Assembly: GCF_003350325.1 (NCBI RefSeq)
Contig: NZ_QLYZ01000026.1
Location: 1-53,960, forward strand
Direction: 5' to 3'
Source: Vibrio rhodolitus
GTDB taxonomy: Bacteria; Pseudomonadota; Gammaproteobacteria; Enterobacterales; Vibrionaceae
Length of the DNA: 53,960 nucleotides
A program made the translations under genes and the position numbers. The stretch's first letter is position 1, and each line of letters opens with the position of its first letter. Shown one piece after another: positions 9,289 through 17,913 of the stretch. Under the pieces are notes generated by a model that was given only the letters and a program-made list of their open reading frames with translations, was not told where the DNA came from and made no database searches.

Positions 9289-10427
9289 AGACGGCTATCC
9301 TTTTGAGCAATCAACGTCTTTTCTGCTGTAGGCATGACTTCTTTGCCAGGCAACATAGAAATCAGCGGATAGAGCACGACCTGACGCGTTCTGTCGCTGT
9401 TTTGCACAAATCGTACATACGCCTTACTGCCTTTGTGCGCAATTTTCTCAACCGACTCTTTTTGCAAACGGTTTTGCTTGTCTAAAGTCCAAACTTCACC
9501 GTCTCGAGTAATTGAGCTCACAGGCAAAACGGCAATATTATCTTGCTCTCCGAGAGAAATGGTTACTTTAACCTGCTGGTTTGGCAGTAAACGCGTTGCT
9601 CCCTGATAAGGGTGACTTACCGAAAAAACCACCTCCTTTTGACGAGTGTTTACATCAGCTTGGGGGGCGACATAACGTACCTGCGCTTTCCATTGGTTAC
9701 CCTCGCGATTTTCAACAAGAATTGAATCTTGTCGTAAGGCTGCATGCACTTGCTGCCAATGCATCTCAGAGACTGGCAGACTTACATCAAGTGAATCGCT
9801 TGCTGCTAGCTCATAGAGCACCTGCCCTTCCTCTAACCACTCCCCAGGGCTTATATGACGTCGGATGATCACGGCATCAAATGGCACTGTGATGCTGGCT
9901 TGTGCCAATATTGTCGCTGCGCTGGTGTAAGCATGTTCCGCTTGCTTTAATGCTGCTTTTGCCGCCAATACCTGAGGCTCGCGACGCGCGAAAGCCGAGC
10001 TTTTATCGGGTGAAAGCATCTTCAAGGCAACCGTTTGTTCATGTAATGTATGTTGTAAATTCAGTTCGGCTTGCTTTACGCTGCTATTTGCCTGAGCAAG
10101 ATTGAACTCCAGTTCGCTGGTATCTAACTTGGCAAGTCGAGTTCCTTTTTTAACCAATGCACCTGGTTCTATCTTCAGATTTAACCAGTCTAGTCGCGCA
10201 CTGCTTGGCGCCTTTAATTGCATCGACCAGTACACCGACGTGGTCGCTAGCAAGATGAGTTCCGTTGTATGTGTGGAAGGGGTAACCTCTAGCACCGTAA
10301 CTGGCGGTTTGGCATGGCGCTTTGGGGTAACCTTCACGGGTTGAGGTTCTAAAATATCAATCAACACTAAAGCAGTGATAATCGCACCCACCCCAGCCAG
10401 AGTCGCCATCACCTTTTTAAGCTTCAT
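9285..10427 (-). CDS. RND efflux periplasmic adaptor (membrane fusion protein)
   Basis: About 380 residues with one N-terminal membrane segment (KKVMATLAGVGAIITALVLI) and no lipobox, so it is anchored by a helix. A barrel-sandwich half-motif (KLDTSELEFNLAQANSSVKQ), a coiled-coil hairpin and a second half-motif (ITVPFDAVIIRRHISPGEWL) are in the order expected for HlyD/AcrA adaptors. I chose the ATG at 10427, which has AAGGAG 7 nt upstream; the GTG at 10433 lies too close to that site. It overlaps the preceding membrane gene by 11 nt and the RND gene by 4 nt, so the operon is translationally coupled. Confidence 0.9.
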   Translation of the reverse strand: MKLKKVMATLAGVGAIITALVLIDILEPQPVKVTPKRHAKPPVTVLEVTPSTHTTELILLATTSVYWSMQLKAPSSARLDWLNLKIEPGALVKKGTRLAKLDTSELEFNLAQANSSVKQAELNLQHTLHEQTVALKMLSPDKSSAFARREPQVLAAKAALKQAEHAYTSAATILAQASITVPFDAVIIRRHISPGEWLEEGQVLYELAASDSLDVSLPVSEMHWQQVHAALRQDSILVENREGNQWKAQVRYVAPQADVNTRQKEVVFSVSHPYQGATRLLPNQQVKVTISLGEQDNIAVLPVSSITRDGEVWTLDKQNRLQKESVEKIAHKGSKAYVRFVQNSDRTRQVVLYPLISMLPGKEVMPTAEKTLIAQKDSRL

Positions 10428-11304
10428 GCACACTCTCCTTGATGTCCATTTGAACGTCTTGTCGGTTAAGCCTCTGGCTAATTTCGGTCAACCTAGCCAA
10501 TGTCTGCAGAGTCAGCGGTAGCATCACTGCCGATTCAACGAACTCAAGGGAATAAGTGACGATTGAGAAGACTTGTCCAACCGTTGGGTCAATTAAACTT
10601 CCGACCATCCATAAATTGGTTAGAATGGCAGCAAATAAGATCAGAAAGATCAGACCATAAACTAAAGCTTCAGTGTCAGACAATTTGATTTCACAACGCT
10701 TGAGGCGCTCGAAATGTAGGGCAATAGCGGGAAATGGTTGCCCACTAAGCACATGAACTTGCAACTCCAACTGGTCATTTAGTTTGCCGTTAAGCTGGGC
10801 AAACACTCGGTGAAAGCCAAAATAGACTAACAACATCACTAAGCCAGCACTCAGTACACACAACGCTAGTTTGATATGAAACGTCGCAAGAATGACCACC
10901 GCAGCAACCAATTGGATTATCGAAGTAAATAAGTTAGGTAGATCATCTTCGAGAAAATCCACCAGCTCACGTGACATAGTTAAGCGCGCATCTTTAACCG
11001 AGACAGAAGCGCCACGCAAGTTTCGCTCTACTCGTTTGGCAAGCCTGACTCTGATACCACCATAAACACGCGTATCATAAAAGCGGCGTACTACCGCAAT
11101 GACCACTAGCGCAAACATAATCAGAGCAAAAACAAATAACGGTTGTAGGTTGTTACTCAGCACACCATCAATGGCAAAGCCAATAAACAACGGCAATAAA
11201 ATCATTAATAGATTTTCAGCCAGTACCATAAGCCACGTGATAGCAACTTTTACAGGGCTGATCCGTACGACGGTACGAAGATTAATAGGTCGATTCACTA
11301 GCAA
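10417..11304 (-). CDS. Orphan ABC-exporter-type six-helix membrane domain (ABC_membrane_3 family)
   Basis: 295 residues, nearly all in a six-helix transmembrane domain of the ABC-exporter fold, with no nucleotide-binding domain after it. The closest family I recognise is the 'ABC transporter six-transmembrane domain-containing protein' group (PF13748). The helices include ITWLMVLAENLLMILLPLFI and LIFLILFAAILTNLWMVGSL. No ATPase gene is nearby. It is the first gene of the RND operon and overlaps the adaptor gene. The reading begins with TTG at 11304 (GGA 5 nt upstream); GTG at 11298 is an equal alternative. Its role with an RND pump is unknown. Confidence 0.7.
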   Translation of the reverse strand: MLVNRPINLRTVVRISPVKVAITWLMVLAENLLMILLPLFIGFAIDGVLSNNLQPLFVFALIMFALVVIAVVRRFYDTRVYGGIRVRLAKRVERNLRGASVSVKDARLTMSRELVDFLEDDLPNLFTSIIQLVAAVVILATFHIKLALCVLSAGLVMLLVYFGFHRVFAQLNGKLNDQLELQVHVLSGQPFPAIALHFERLKRCEIKLSDTEALVYGLIFLILFAAILTNLWMVGSLIDPTVGQVFSIVTYSLEFVESAVMLPLTLQTLARLTEISQRLNRQDVQMDIKESVHEA

Positions 11305-11566
11305 TAAATTCCAATAATAGAGATGGCGCTAGTATCACCAATTTTTAAGTGGAAAAAGTGTCCCAGATTGCTGAGTTGCTGATCGGGATGCGGGAATTTG
11401 GAACGCGTTGCTTCGGGATACGGGAGCGCTAATGTTTCCGGATGCGGGAACACTTGCGCCAAGCGTAACCTCACGGAATCGCGAGGAGGCTCGTGATGGC
11501 GCTCAAACGAACTGATTCACTACTGTAATCGTGCCTGTCCCTATAAGGGCGAAAACGATGCTAGAC
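11305..11566. repeat. Intergenic tract with dispersed repeat copy (about 11380-11520)
   Basis: About 260 bp without a gene. It contains purine-rich iterations (GGATGCGGGAATT, GGATACGGGAGCGC, GGATGCGGGAACAC) and the hairpin ATCGCGAG-GAGG-CTCGTGAT (11478-11497). That hairpin matches the one at 4095-4114, with one C-to-T change that keeps a G-U pair. The same 'GCGCTAA/CAAGCGTAA-C-T-ACGGAATCGCGAGG' order occurs in both places. Confidence 0.55.
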
Positions 11567-11592
11567 AAAAAAAGGCACCATATGCTGGTGCC
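11567..11592 (-). terminator. Rho-independent terminator of the S4-domain gene
   Basis: On the minus strand the stem GGCACCA / TGGTGCC is followed by seven T residues. It lies 31 bp after the stop codon of the S4-domain gene. Confidence 0.85.
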
Positions 11593-11623
11593 TCTCTGAA
11601 TACTTGAATTGACTGACGCCGAA

Positions 11624-12130
11624 TTAGAAGAAATCTATGCTACCGCGACCGTTTTCGTTCTTTTTCTTTGGCTTGTTGTCTGCTGGTGCTTTCGCTGATT
11701 TTCCGCTTTTGCCTGCTTTGTTCGATTTTGCTGGCTTTGGTTGCTTGTTCGCTGTTTTCGCTGACTTGCTCTTTTTCTCAGCTGGCTTCTGCTTTGCCTG
11801 CTTAGCGGCTTTCGGCTCAGGTTTTTCTTCTTCGATTTCTGGCTCAGTGACTGGCGCATCGCAAACTACGACGTAGTATTCTTGGTTAAACTCGAAGAAG
11901 TCACCGTCGTACATTTTGCGACGTTTACGCGTTTCTAGTTCACCGTTTACCGCAACATAACCTTCAGAAATTAGATGTTTGGCTTCGCCACCACCACCAA
12001 CTAAGTTGGCAATTTTAAATACTTTATACAGTTCTATCGGCTGAGAAGAGACATCAATACCAATTGCTTCAATCTCAATCTCTTCGCCCTGCTCTTCCCA
12101 CTCTTCATGCTGGTTGTAGTCTGACATCAT
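11624..12130 (-). CDS. S4-domain RNA-binding protein with basic tail
   Basis: 168 residues. The first 30 residues are strongly acidic (EEWEEQGEEIEIEAIG). An S4 RNA-binding domain follows (about 31-90; FKIANLVGGGGEAKHLISEG, then VNGELETRKRRKMYDGD), resembling YbcJ/RlbA-type single-S4 proteins. From about residue 98 there is a long Lys/Ala/Pro low-complexity tail ending RGSIDFF. E. coli YbcJ is only about 70 residues, so the tail is an addition. It probably binds structured RNA, perhaps rRNA. The start may be either of two adjacent ATGs (12130 or 12127). It is a single-gene unit with its own terminator. Confidence 0.8.
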   Translation of the reverse strand: MMSDYNQHEEWEEQGEEIEIEAIGIDVSSQPIELYKVFKIANLVGGGGEAKHLISEGYVAVNGELETRKRRKMYDGDFFEFNQEYYVVVCDAPVTEPEIEEEKPEPKAAKQAKQKPAEKKSKSAKTANKQPKPAKSNKAGKSGKSAKAPADNKPKKKNENGRGSIDFF

Positions 12131-12405
12131 CTAATCTCTTAAGGAAAACGCTGAGTCTGCCTTTTTATCATCGTTCACTCAACCTTTAATTACTAATCAC
12201 CATGAGCAATTTGGGGCTATAAGCTCGAAGTCGGTTATATATAACGCACTTAAACAGAATTTGCTTAATAAGTATCTCATTGTTCGTTTTTGATATAGCA
12301 CTTAATATAATATTCATGTAAAAACCTTACCCTAAAGGAATAGTAGTAAATCACCGCTCACCTCAAACTAAGAGACGTGTGAGTGTGGATTAGGTTTTTC
12401 AAAAA

Positions 12406-14184
12406 ATGACAGAAAAAATTAGTACACTTTATCCACACCAAGGCACGGAACGCGGTTTAACTCAAGATATTGCCTCAAATGCCGCACGTCGGATTGATGC
12501 CGGTTCTCCGCTGTCGGGTAAACAACTTGATTCAATCATGAACGACCACTTCAAGTATATTTTTGATGTACTTAACGATGGTCTGTTTTACATGAATAGC
12601 CAAGATCAGATTTTCTTCTATAATCCTTCTTTCTATCGCCAGTTTGGTCTGCAAACCGGTCATATCGATATTGAGCAATGGCTATCGAAAATCCACCCAT
12701 TCGACCGTGTTCAACTGCAAGAAAAAATCGTTGATCACATGATGACCGACGCACAAAGAGTAACCTCTGAATTTCGCGTGCGTAACAAAGATGGGCAATA
12801 TATTTGGATTGAAGGCACGGGCGTTACCAAAACAGTCAACGGTGAGCGTTTCTTAATTGGTTGCCATCGCGATGTGTCCGACGCGAAGCTGATGGAAACC
12901 TATGTTCACCAAGCTGCATTTCGGGACAATGCTTCTGGTCTTGCAAATGCGCATAAGTTAGCTGCTGATTTAGATGCGTTATGTATCAGCAATCAATTTG
13001 AACACTCTTTAATTTATATCCATCTCGAAGATGTTCGCGCTTATCTCTCGGTATACGGACCACAGACGCTTCGTGATTTGATGGCACACCTGCTCTCTTC
13101 TCTCAGCAGCTTGCCTGACGAATTTGTTGATATTTACCGTGTCCGCAGTGATGATTTCGCTATTTTGGTAAAAGGGCATTATCCAGTCAGTGAGATTGAA
13201 CAACTTGGACAACGTATTTTAGATACTTACCAAGAGTCTATCGAAGCCAATGGCTCTCTTTGGGGCAATGATATTAGCGTTGGGATTTACCCAAACTTTA
13301 GTTGTGCGCTAAGCAGCGAAGAAATCATGAAAATTGCTTCCCGTACTTGTCAGTTTGCCCGAGAAAAACATCAAAATCACCTCGCTATTTACCATGAGAG
13401 AACGCAGCAAAACGTTGATCGCTATTTCTACATCGAACGTGAGTTGGCTCAGGCGATAAAAAATGAAACGCTCAAAGTTCGCTTCCAGCCAATTATCGAT
13501 GCCAAGCTAAATAAAATCGCCAGCTTTGAGGCTTTGGTACGCTGGAAAGATGCAGAACTTGGAGAAATATTCCCCGATGAGTTTATCTCGGTTGCCGAGA
13601 AAAAAGGGTTAATTGTCGATTTAGGTTACTTTGTTTTTAGCCAAGCGTGCCAATTTATTAAACGCTATCAAGAGCAACACGCATGCTCGATTCGCGTCAA
13701 TATTAATGTCTCAGTCTTGCAGTTGCTTAATAGTCAATTTCCAGAAAAAGCTAAACAACTCGCTCAAGAGTACCGAATTGCGCCAGAGCAAATTGTTTTA
13801 GAACTGACTGAGACGGTTATCTTAGATGGCAATAAAAGTGCCGTGTCGCAACTACACCGCTTAAACAAGTTCGGATTCCGCTTGTCGCTTGATGATTTCG
13901 GCTCAGGTTATAGCTCATTAAACAGCTTTTTTGATTTACCGTTAAAACAGATTAAAGTCGATAAAGCGATGGCTTGGCGCGCACTAGAGAACCCAGCGAC
14001 CATGGAGTATCTGCGCTTTATCACCAACCTATGCCAAACCAAACAGGTAGACGTGGTGATTGAGGGAATTGAGAACGCCAATATGCAGCGACAGTTCACT
14101 GAAATTGGCGTCAACTACTTACAAGGTTATTGGTTCAATAAGCCGCTAACTATTGCCAGTGCGAGCTTTACAACCGATATCTAG
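12406..14184 (+). CDS. PAS / degenerate GGDEF / EAL cyclic-di-GMP phosphodiesterase
   Basis: 592 residues with no membrane segment, so it is a cytoplasmic sensor-effector. A PAS domain lies at about 50-165 (FEYNP-type core FFYNPSFYRQF, then a PAC-like end WIEGTGVTKTVNGERFLIGC). A GGDEF domain at about 165-330 has RSDDF (247-251) where GGDEF should be, so it is not expected to make c-di-GMP. An EAL domain at about 345-590 keeps EALVR, the Asn of INVS, ELTET, DDFGSGYSS, the Lys of KVDK and EGIE, so it should hydrolyse c-di-GMP to pGpG. It is monocistronic and converges with yejF, leaving one base between the stop codons. Confidence 0.9.
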   Translation: MTEKISTLYPHQGTERGLTQDIASNAARRIDAGSPLSGKQLDSIMNDHFKYIFDVLNDGLFYMNSQDQIFFYNPSFYRQFGLQTGHIDIEQWLSKIHPFDRVQLQEKIVDHMMTDAQRVTSEFRVRNKDGQYIWIEGTGVTKTVNGERFLIGCHRDVSDAKLMETYVHQAAFRDNASGLANAHKLAADLDALCISNQFEHSLIYIHLEDVRAYLSVYGPQTLRDLMAHLLSSLSSLPDEFVDIYRVRSDDFAILVKGHYPVSEIEQLGQRILDTYQESIEANGSLWGNDISVGIYPNFSCALSSEEIMKIASRTCQFAREKHQNHLAIYHERTQQNVDRYFYIERELAQAIKNETLKVRFQPIIDAKLNKIASFEALVRWKDAELGEIFPDEFISVAEKKGLIVDLGYFVFSQACQFIKRYQEQHACSIRVNINVSVLQLLNSQFPEKAKQLAQEYRIAPEQIVLELTETVILDGNKSAVSQLHRLNKFGFRLSLDDFGSGYSSLNSFFDLPLKQIKVDKAMAWRALENPATMEYLRFITNLCQTKQVDVVIEGIENANMQRQFTEIGVNYLQGYWFNKPLTIASASFTTDI

Positions 14185-14185
14185 C

Positions 14186-15772
14186 CTAAGACAAAGATAC
14201 CAGCTCTTGCGTATAGCTCTGTTTAGGCTGTGAGAAGAGCGATTGGGTTTCGCCTTGCTCCACAATCTCACCGTTTCGCATCACTATGGTGTAGTGGCAA
14301 AGGGATTTCACGACATGCAGATCATGGCTAATAAACAGATAAGTTAAACCATGTTTGACTTGTAACGATTTTAGAAGCTCTAAGATCTGCGCTTGGACCG
14401 TGCGATCAAGTGACGAAGTCGGTTCATCTAACAATATAAACTCAGGTTTAAGCACCAGCGCACGTGCAATTGCAATACGCTGACGCTGACCACCGGAAAA
14501 CTCATTCGGGTAACGGAAACGTGTCTCTGGATCTAAGTCCACTTCGAGCATCGCTTTAACAATCGCAGCATCAATTTCCTGCTCACTCATTTCAGTGTGA
14601 ACGTATAAGCCCTCTCCAATAACCTGAGCCACCGACATGCGCGGATTGAGTGCTGAAAATGGGTCTTGAAACACTACCTGCATTTTACTGCGATACGGCA
14701 GCATTGCTTTGCGATCAAGACCTTGTAACTCTTGACCTTGATAGCTGATCGAGCCGTCTGAGCCCACCAAGCGTAAAATCGCCATACCTGTGGTCGATTT
14801 ACCGGATCCACTCTCGCCAACCAACCCTATCGAGTGACCTCGTTTAAGCTCAAATCCCATATTGGTGACCGCCTTAACATGAGAAACCACGCGTTTAAAC
14901 AAACCACCAGTGATGGGAAACCATACTCGGAGCTGTTCTACGCTGAGCAAAGCTGGCGCAATTGACGAAACTTCAACTGGCAAACCTTTGGGATCAGAAT
15001 CAATTAGCTGTTTGGTATAGGGGTGACTTGGCTGATTGAAAACCTGTTGGCAATCGCCTACCTCAAGCAATTGTCCATTGCGCATAACTGCAACGCGGTC
15101 GGCAATGCGGCGAACAATACTAAGATCATGAGTGATAAACAACATCGCCATACCCAGCTCTTGCTGCAACGATTTCAGTAAATCAAGGATCTGCGCTTGC
15201 ACTGATACATCAAGTGCTGTAGTTGGCTCATCGGCAATCAATAGCTCTGGCTCATTGATAAGTGCCATGGCGATCATTACGCGTTGCCTTTCGCCGCCCG
15301 AGAGTTCATGGGGGTAAGCATTAATCTTGGCTTCTGGTTGGCGGAGTCCCACTTTACCTAACCACTCAATCGCCAGTTTCTCCGCTTTTCCTTGACGAAT
15401 ACCGCGGTGAATACCAACAATCTCGACCAACTGTTTGCCCACTTTATGCAGAGGATTGAGCGACACCATTGGCTCTTGGAAAATCATCCCGATACGTGCA
15501 CCACGGATGCCGCGCAATTGGCGCTCACTGCACGCCAACATATCAATGCCGTCGAATTGGATTTTACCATTCAAATAATGAGATGAACCTTTAGGTAACA
15601 ACTTAAGAATTGAGTTCGCGGTAACCGACTTACCCGAACCACTCTCACCAACCAAAGCTAGGGTTTCACCGCGTTTAATATCAAGCGAGACATCAAACGT
15701 CACTTGCTCAACTTTATTCGCTCTACCGAAACCCACCGATAGCGAATCAATCGATAATATTTTCTCACTCAT
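14186..15772 (-). CDS. yejF: Peptide ABC importer, fused double ATPase YejF
   Basis: 528 residues made of two complete ABC ATPase domains in one chain. Each has Walker A GESGSGKS (residues 42-49, and again near 320), a signature (LSGGERQRV and FSGGQRQRI), a Walker B with DEPT and the switch His (FITHD and FISHD). It powers the YejABEF importer, which in E. coli takes up oligopeptides and the peptide-nucleotide antibiotic microcin C. Two-domain ATPases are typical of YejF/GsiA. It lies 2 nt after yejE and is the last gene of the operon. Confidence 0.93.
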   Translation of the reverse strand: MSEKILSIDSLSVGFGRANKVEQVTFDVSLDIKRGETLALVGESGSGKSVTANSILKLLPKGSSHYLNGKIQFDGIDMLACSERQLRGIRGARIGMIFQEPMVSLNPLHKVGKQLVEIVGIHRGIRQGKAEKLAIEWLGKVGLRQPEAKINAYPHELSGGERQRVMIAMALINEPELLIADEPTTALDVSVQAQILDLLKSLQQELGMAMLFITHDLSIVRRIADRVAVMRNGQLLEVGDCQQVFNQPSHPYTKQLIDSDPKGLPVEVSSIAPALLSVEQLRVWFPITGGLFKRVVSHVKAVTNMGFELKRGHSIGLVGESGSGKSTTGMAILRLVGSDGSISYQGQELQGLDRKAMLPYRSKMQVVFQDPFSALNPRMSVAQVIGEGLYVHTEMSEQEIDAAIVKAMLEVDLDPETRFRYPNEFSGGQRQRIAIARALVLKPEFILLDEPTSSLDRTVQAQILELLKSLQVKHGLTYLFISHDLHVVKSLCHYTIVMRNGEIVEQGETQSLFSQPKQSYTQELVSLS

Positions 15773-15774
15773 GA

Positions 15775-16815
15775 TTATCTACCTTGTTGGTGTGGGTCAA
15801 ACGCATCACGCACGGCTTCACCGATAAAGACCAACAAGGTCAGCATCAGTGACAGCACCACAAATGCTGAAATACCAAGCCATGGTGCTTGCAGGTTTGC
15901 CTTACCTTGTGCCAATAACTCACCAAGTGATGGCGAGCCTGCTGGTAAGCCAAAACCGAGGAAATCTAACGATGTTAGGGTTGTCACCGAACCAGAAAGA
16001 ATAAACGGCATCATGGTTAATGAAGCCACCATCGCATTGGGTAACATATGACGCAGCATGATGCGGCTATCGTTAACGCCCATGGCTTGAGCGGCGCGCA
16101 CATAATCAAAATTACGGCAGCGTAAAAATTCGGCGCGTACAATGCCAACTAAGCTCATCCAACTAAACAGCACCATAATGCCGAGCAACCACCAAAAATT
16201 CGGCTCAACGAAACTGGATAGGATGATCAATAGGAATAATGTCGGCATACCAGACCATACTTCAATAAATCGCTGACCAAACAGATCAAGCCAACCACCG
16301 TAGTAACCTTGGGTCGCACCGACGGCGACGCCAATAATGCTGGAAATGATGGTTAGAACAAAGCCAAAAATGACCGAGATACGAAAGCCATAAATAATGC
16401 GAGCCAGAACATCGCGCCCTTTGTCGTCAGTGCCAAGCCAGTTCACACTGTCTGGCGCAGAGGGAACCGCTGCCACGACATTATAGTTGATGGTGTCATA
16501 ACTAAAACGAATTAGCGGCCAGACAATACTGCCGCTCTCTTCAATTAATTCAATCACATATGGGTCGGTATAATCCGCTTCGCTTTCAAATTCACCACCA
16601 AATTCGGTTTCCGCATATTGATTGAAGATCGGCATATACCATTGCTGATCGTAGTGAACTAACAGCGGTTTATCATTGGCAATAAACTCGGCAAAGAGGC
16701 TTAAAAAAAACAAAATACCAAACACCCACATCGAGATTAAACCTCGTTTGTTGGCTTTAAATCTATTCCAGCGCGCTTCGTTAAGAGGATTGCGCATCTT
16801 AGTCTTTTTCGTCAT
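15775..16815 (-). CDS. yejE: Peptide ABC importer permease YejE
   Basis: 346-residue DppC-type permease. After one N-terminal membrane helix (LISMWVFGILFFLSLFAEFI) there is a soluble stretch of about 100 residues, then the five-helix core with the ATPase-coupling motif around RAAQAMGVNDSRIMLRHMLP. The long periplasmic loop after the first helix is characteristic of YejE. Its start overlaps the yejB stop as TAATG. It pairs with YejB to form the inner-membrane channel. Confidence 0.93.
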   Translation of the reverse strand: MTKKTKMRNPLNEARWNRFKANKRGLISMWVFGILFFLSLFAEFIANDKPLLVHYDQQWYMPIFNQYAETEFGGEFESEADYTDPYVIELIEESGSIVWPLIRFSYDTINYNVVAAVPSAPDSVNWLGTDDKGRDVLARIIYGFRISVIFGFVLTIISSIIGVAVGATQGYYGGWLDLFGQRFIEVWSGMPTLFLLIILSSFVEPNFWWLLGIMVLFSWMSLVGIVRAEFLRCRNFDYVRAAQAMGVNDSRIMLRHMLPNAMVASLTMMPFILSGSVTTLTSLDFLGFGLPAGSPSLGELLAQGKANLQAPWLGISAFVVLSLMLTLLVFIGEAVRDAFDPHQQGR

Positions 16816-17903
16816 TAACGCGCCTCAAAATCAATGCGAGGATCAACCCAGGTATAGGTCAAATCAGAAATAATACTGAGGATAAGCCCCAGCAACGTCA
16901 TAATATACAAAGAGCTAAACACCACTGGGTAATCACGTTGGATGGTCGACTCAAACCCAAGTAAACCAATCCCTTCTAGTGAGAACATCACCTCAATTAG
17001 CATTGAACCGGTAAAGAAAATACTGATAAAGGCACTAGGAAAACCAGCGATGATGATAAGCATGGCGTTACGAAAAACGTGGCGATACAAAATGCTGCGT
17101 TCATCTAAGCCTTTGGCACGCGCCGTCACCACATACTGTTTGTTGATTTCATCGAGGAAAGAGTTTTTGGTCAACATACTTAGCGTAGCGAACCCACCAA
17201 TCACCATGGCTAAAATTGGCAGTGCTAAGTGCCAAAAGTAATCAATGATCTGCTGATACCACGTTAATTGATCAAAGTTGCTCGACACTAGACCGCGCAG
17301 CGGGAACCAACTGAAGTAATTACCGCTGGCGAACAGGATGATTAGAATAATCGCGAATAAGAAACCGGGGATGGCATAGCCAACAATCACCAACGCACTT
17401 GACCAAATATCAAAGCGCGAACCGTGGTGAATCGCCTTCATGATCCCAAGCGGTATCGAAATCAGATAGATGATTAAGGTACTCCACAGCCCCAGCGAAA
17501 TAGAGACAGGCAGGCGCTCTACTATCAAATCAATCACGTTGCCGCCTTTAAATAAGCTTTCACCAAAATTAAAGGTGGCGTAGTTTTTCAGCATATCGAA
17601 GTAGCGCTCATGCAGCGGCTTATCAAAACCGAATTGCTTTTTGATCTCTTCGACGACCTCAGGGTCGAGCCCACGAGAGCCCTTATAGCCCGTCGCCGTT
17701 GCTTCATTAGAGATATCAAGCTCAACTTCTGTGCCGCCACCAGCAAAACGCTCCATAATGCCTGAAGATTGACCTTCAATCTGTGCGATCGCCTGCTCCA
17801 CCGGTCCACCCGGCGCGATTTGGATAATAAAGAAGTTGATGGTGATGATCGCCCACAGCGTAGGGATCACCAACAACAAGCGTCGAAATATATAGGCAGC
17901 CAT
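16815..17903 (-). CDS. yejB: Peptide ABC importer permease YejB
   Basis: 362-residue DppB-type permease starting MAAYIFRRLLLVIPTLWAII, the standard first helix of the family. An extended loop of about 90 residues (including FAGGGTEVELDISNEATATG) follows before the core, as in YejB. The coupling motif is around VVTARAKGLDERSILYRHVF. It partners with YejE and lies 10 nt after yejA. Confidence 0.93.
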   Translation of the reverse strand: MAAYIFRRLLLVIPTLWAIITINFFIIQIAPGGPVEQAIAQIEGQSSGIMERFAGGGTEVELDISNEATATGYKGSRGLDPEVVEEIKKQFGFDKPLHERYFDMLKNYATFNFGESLFKGGNVIDLIVERLPVSISLGLWSTLIIYLISIPLGIMKAIHHGSRFDIWSSALVIVGYAIPGFLFAIILIILFASGNYFSWFPLRGLVSSNFDQLTWYQQIIDYFWHLALPILAMVIGGFATLSMLTKNSFLDEINKQYVVTARAKGLDERSILYRHVFRNAMLIIIAGFPSAFISIFFTGSMLIEVMFSLEGIGLLGFESTIQRDYPVVFSSLYIMTLLGLILSIISDLTYTWVDPRIDFEAR

Positions 17904-17913
17904 TTATCCCTCT

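Noticed and set aside
11637..11876. Plus-strand ORF of 79 residues rich in Phe/Ala opposite the S4-domain gene
   Set aside because: It is the mirror of the Lys/Ala-rich tail codons of the real gene, with no ribosome binding site or family match.
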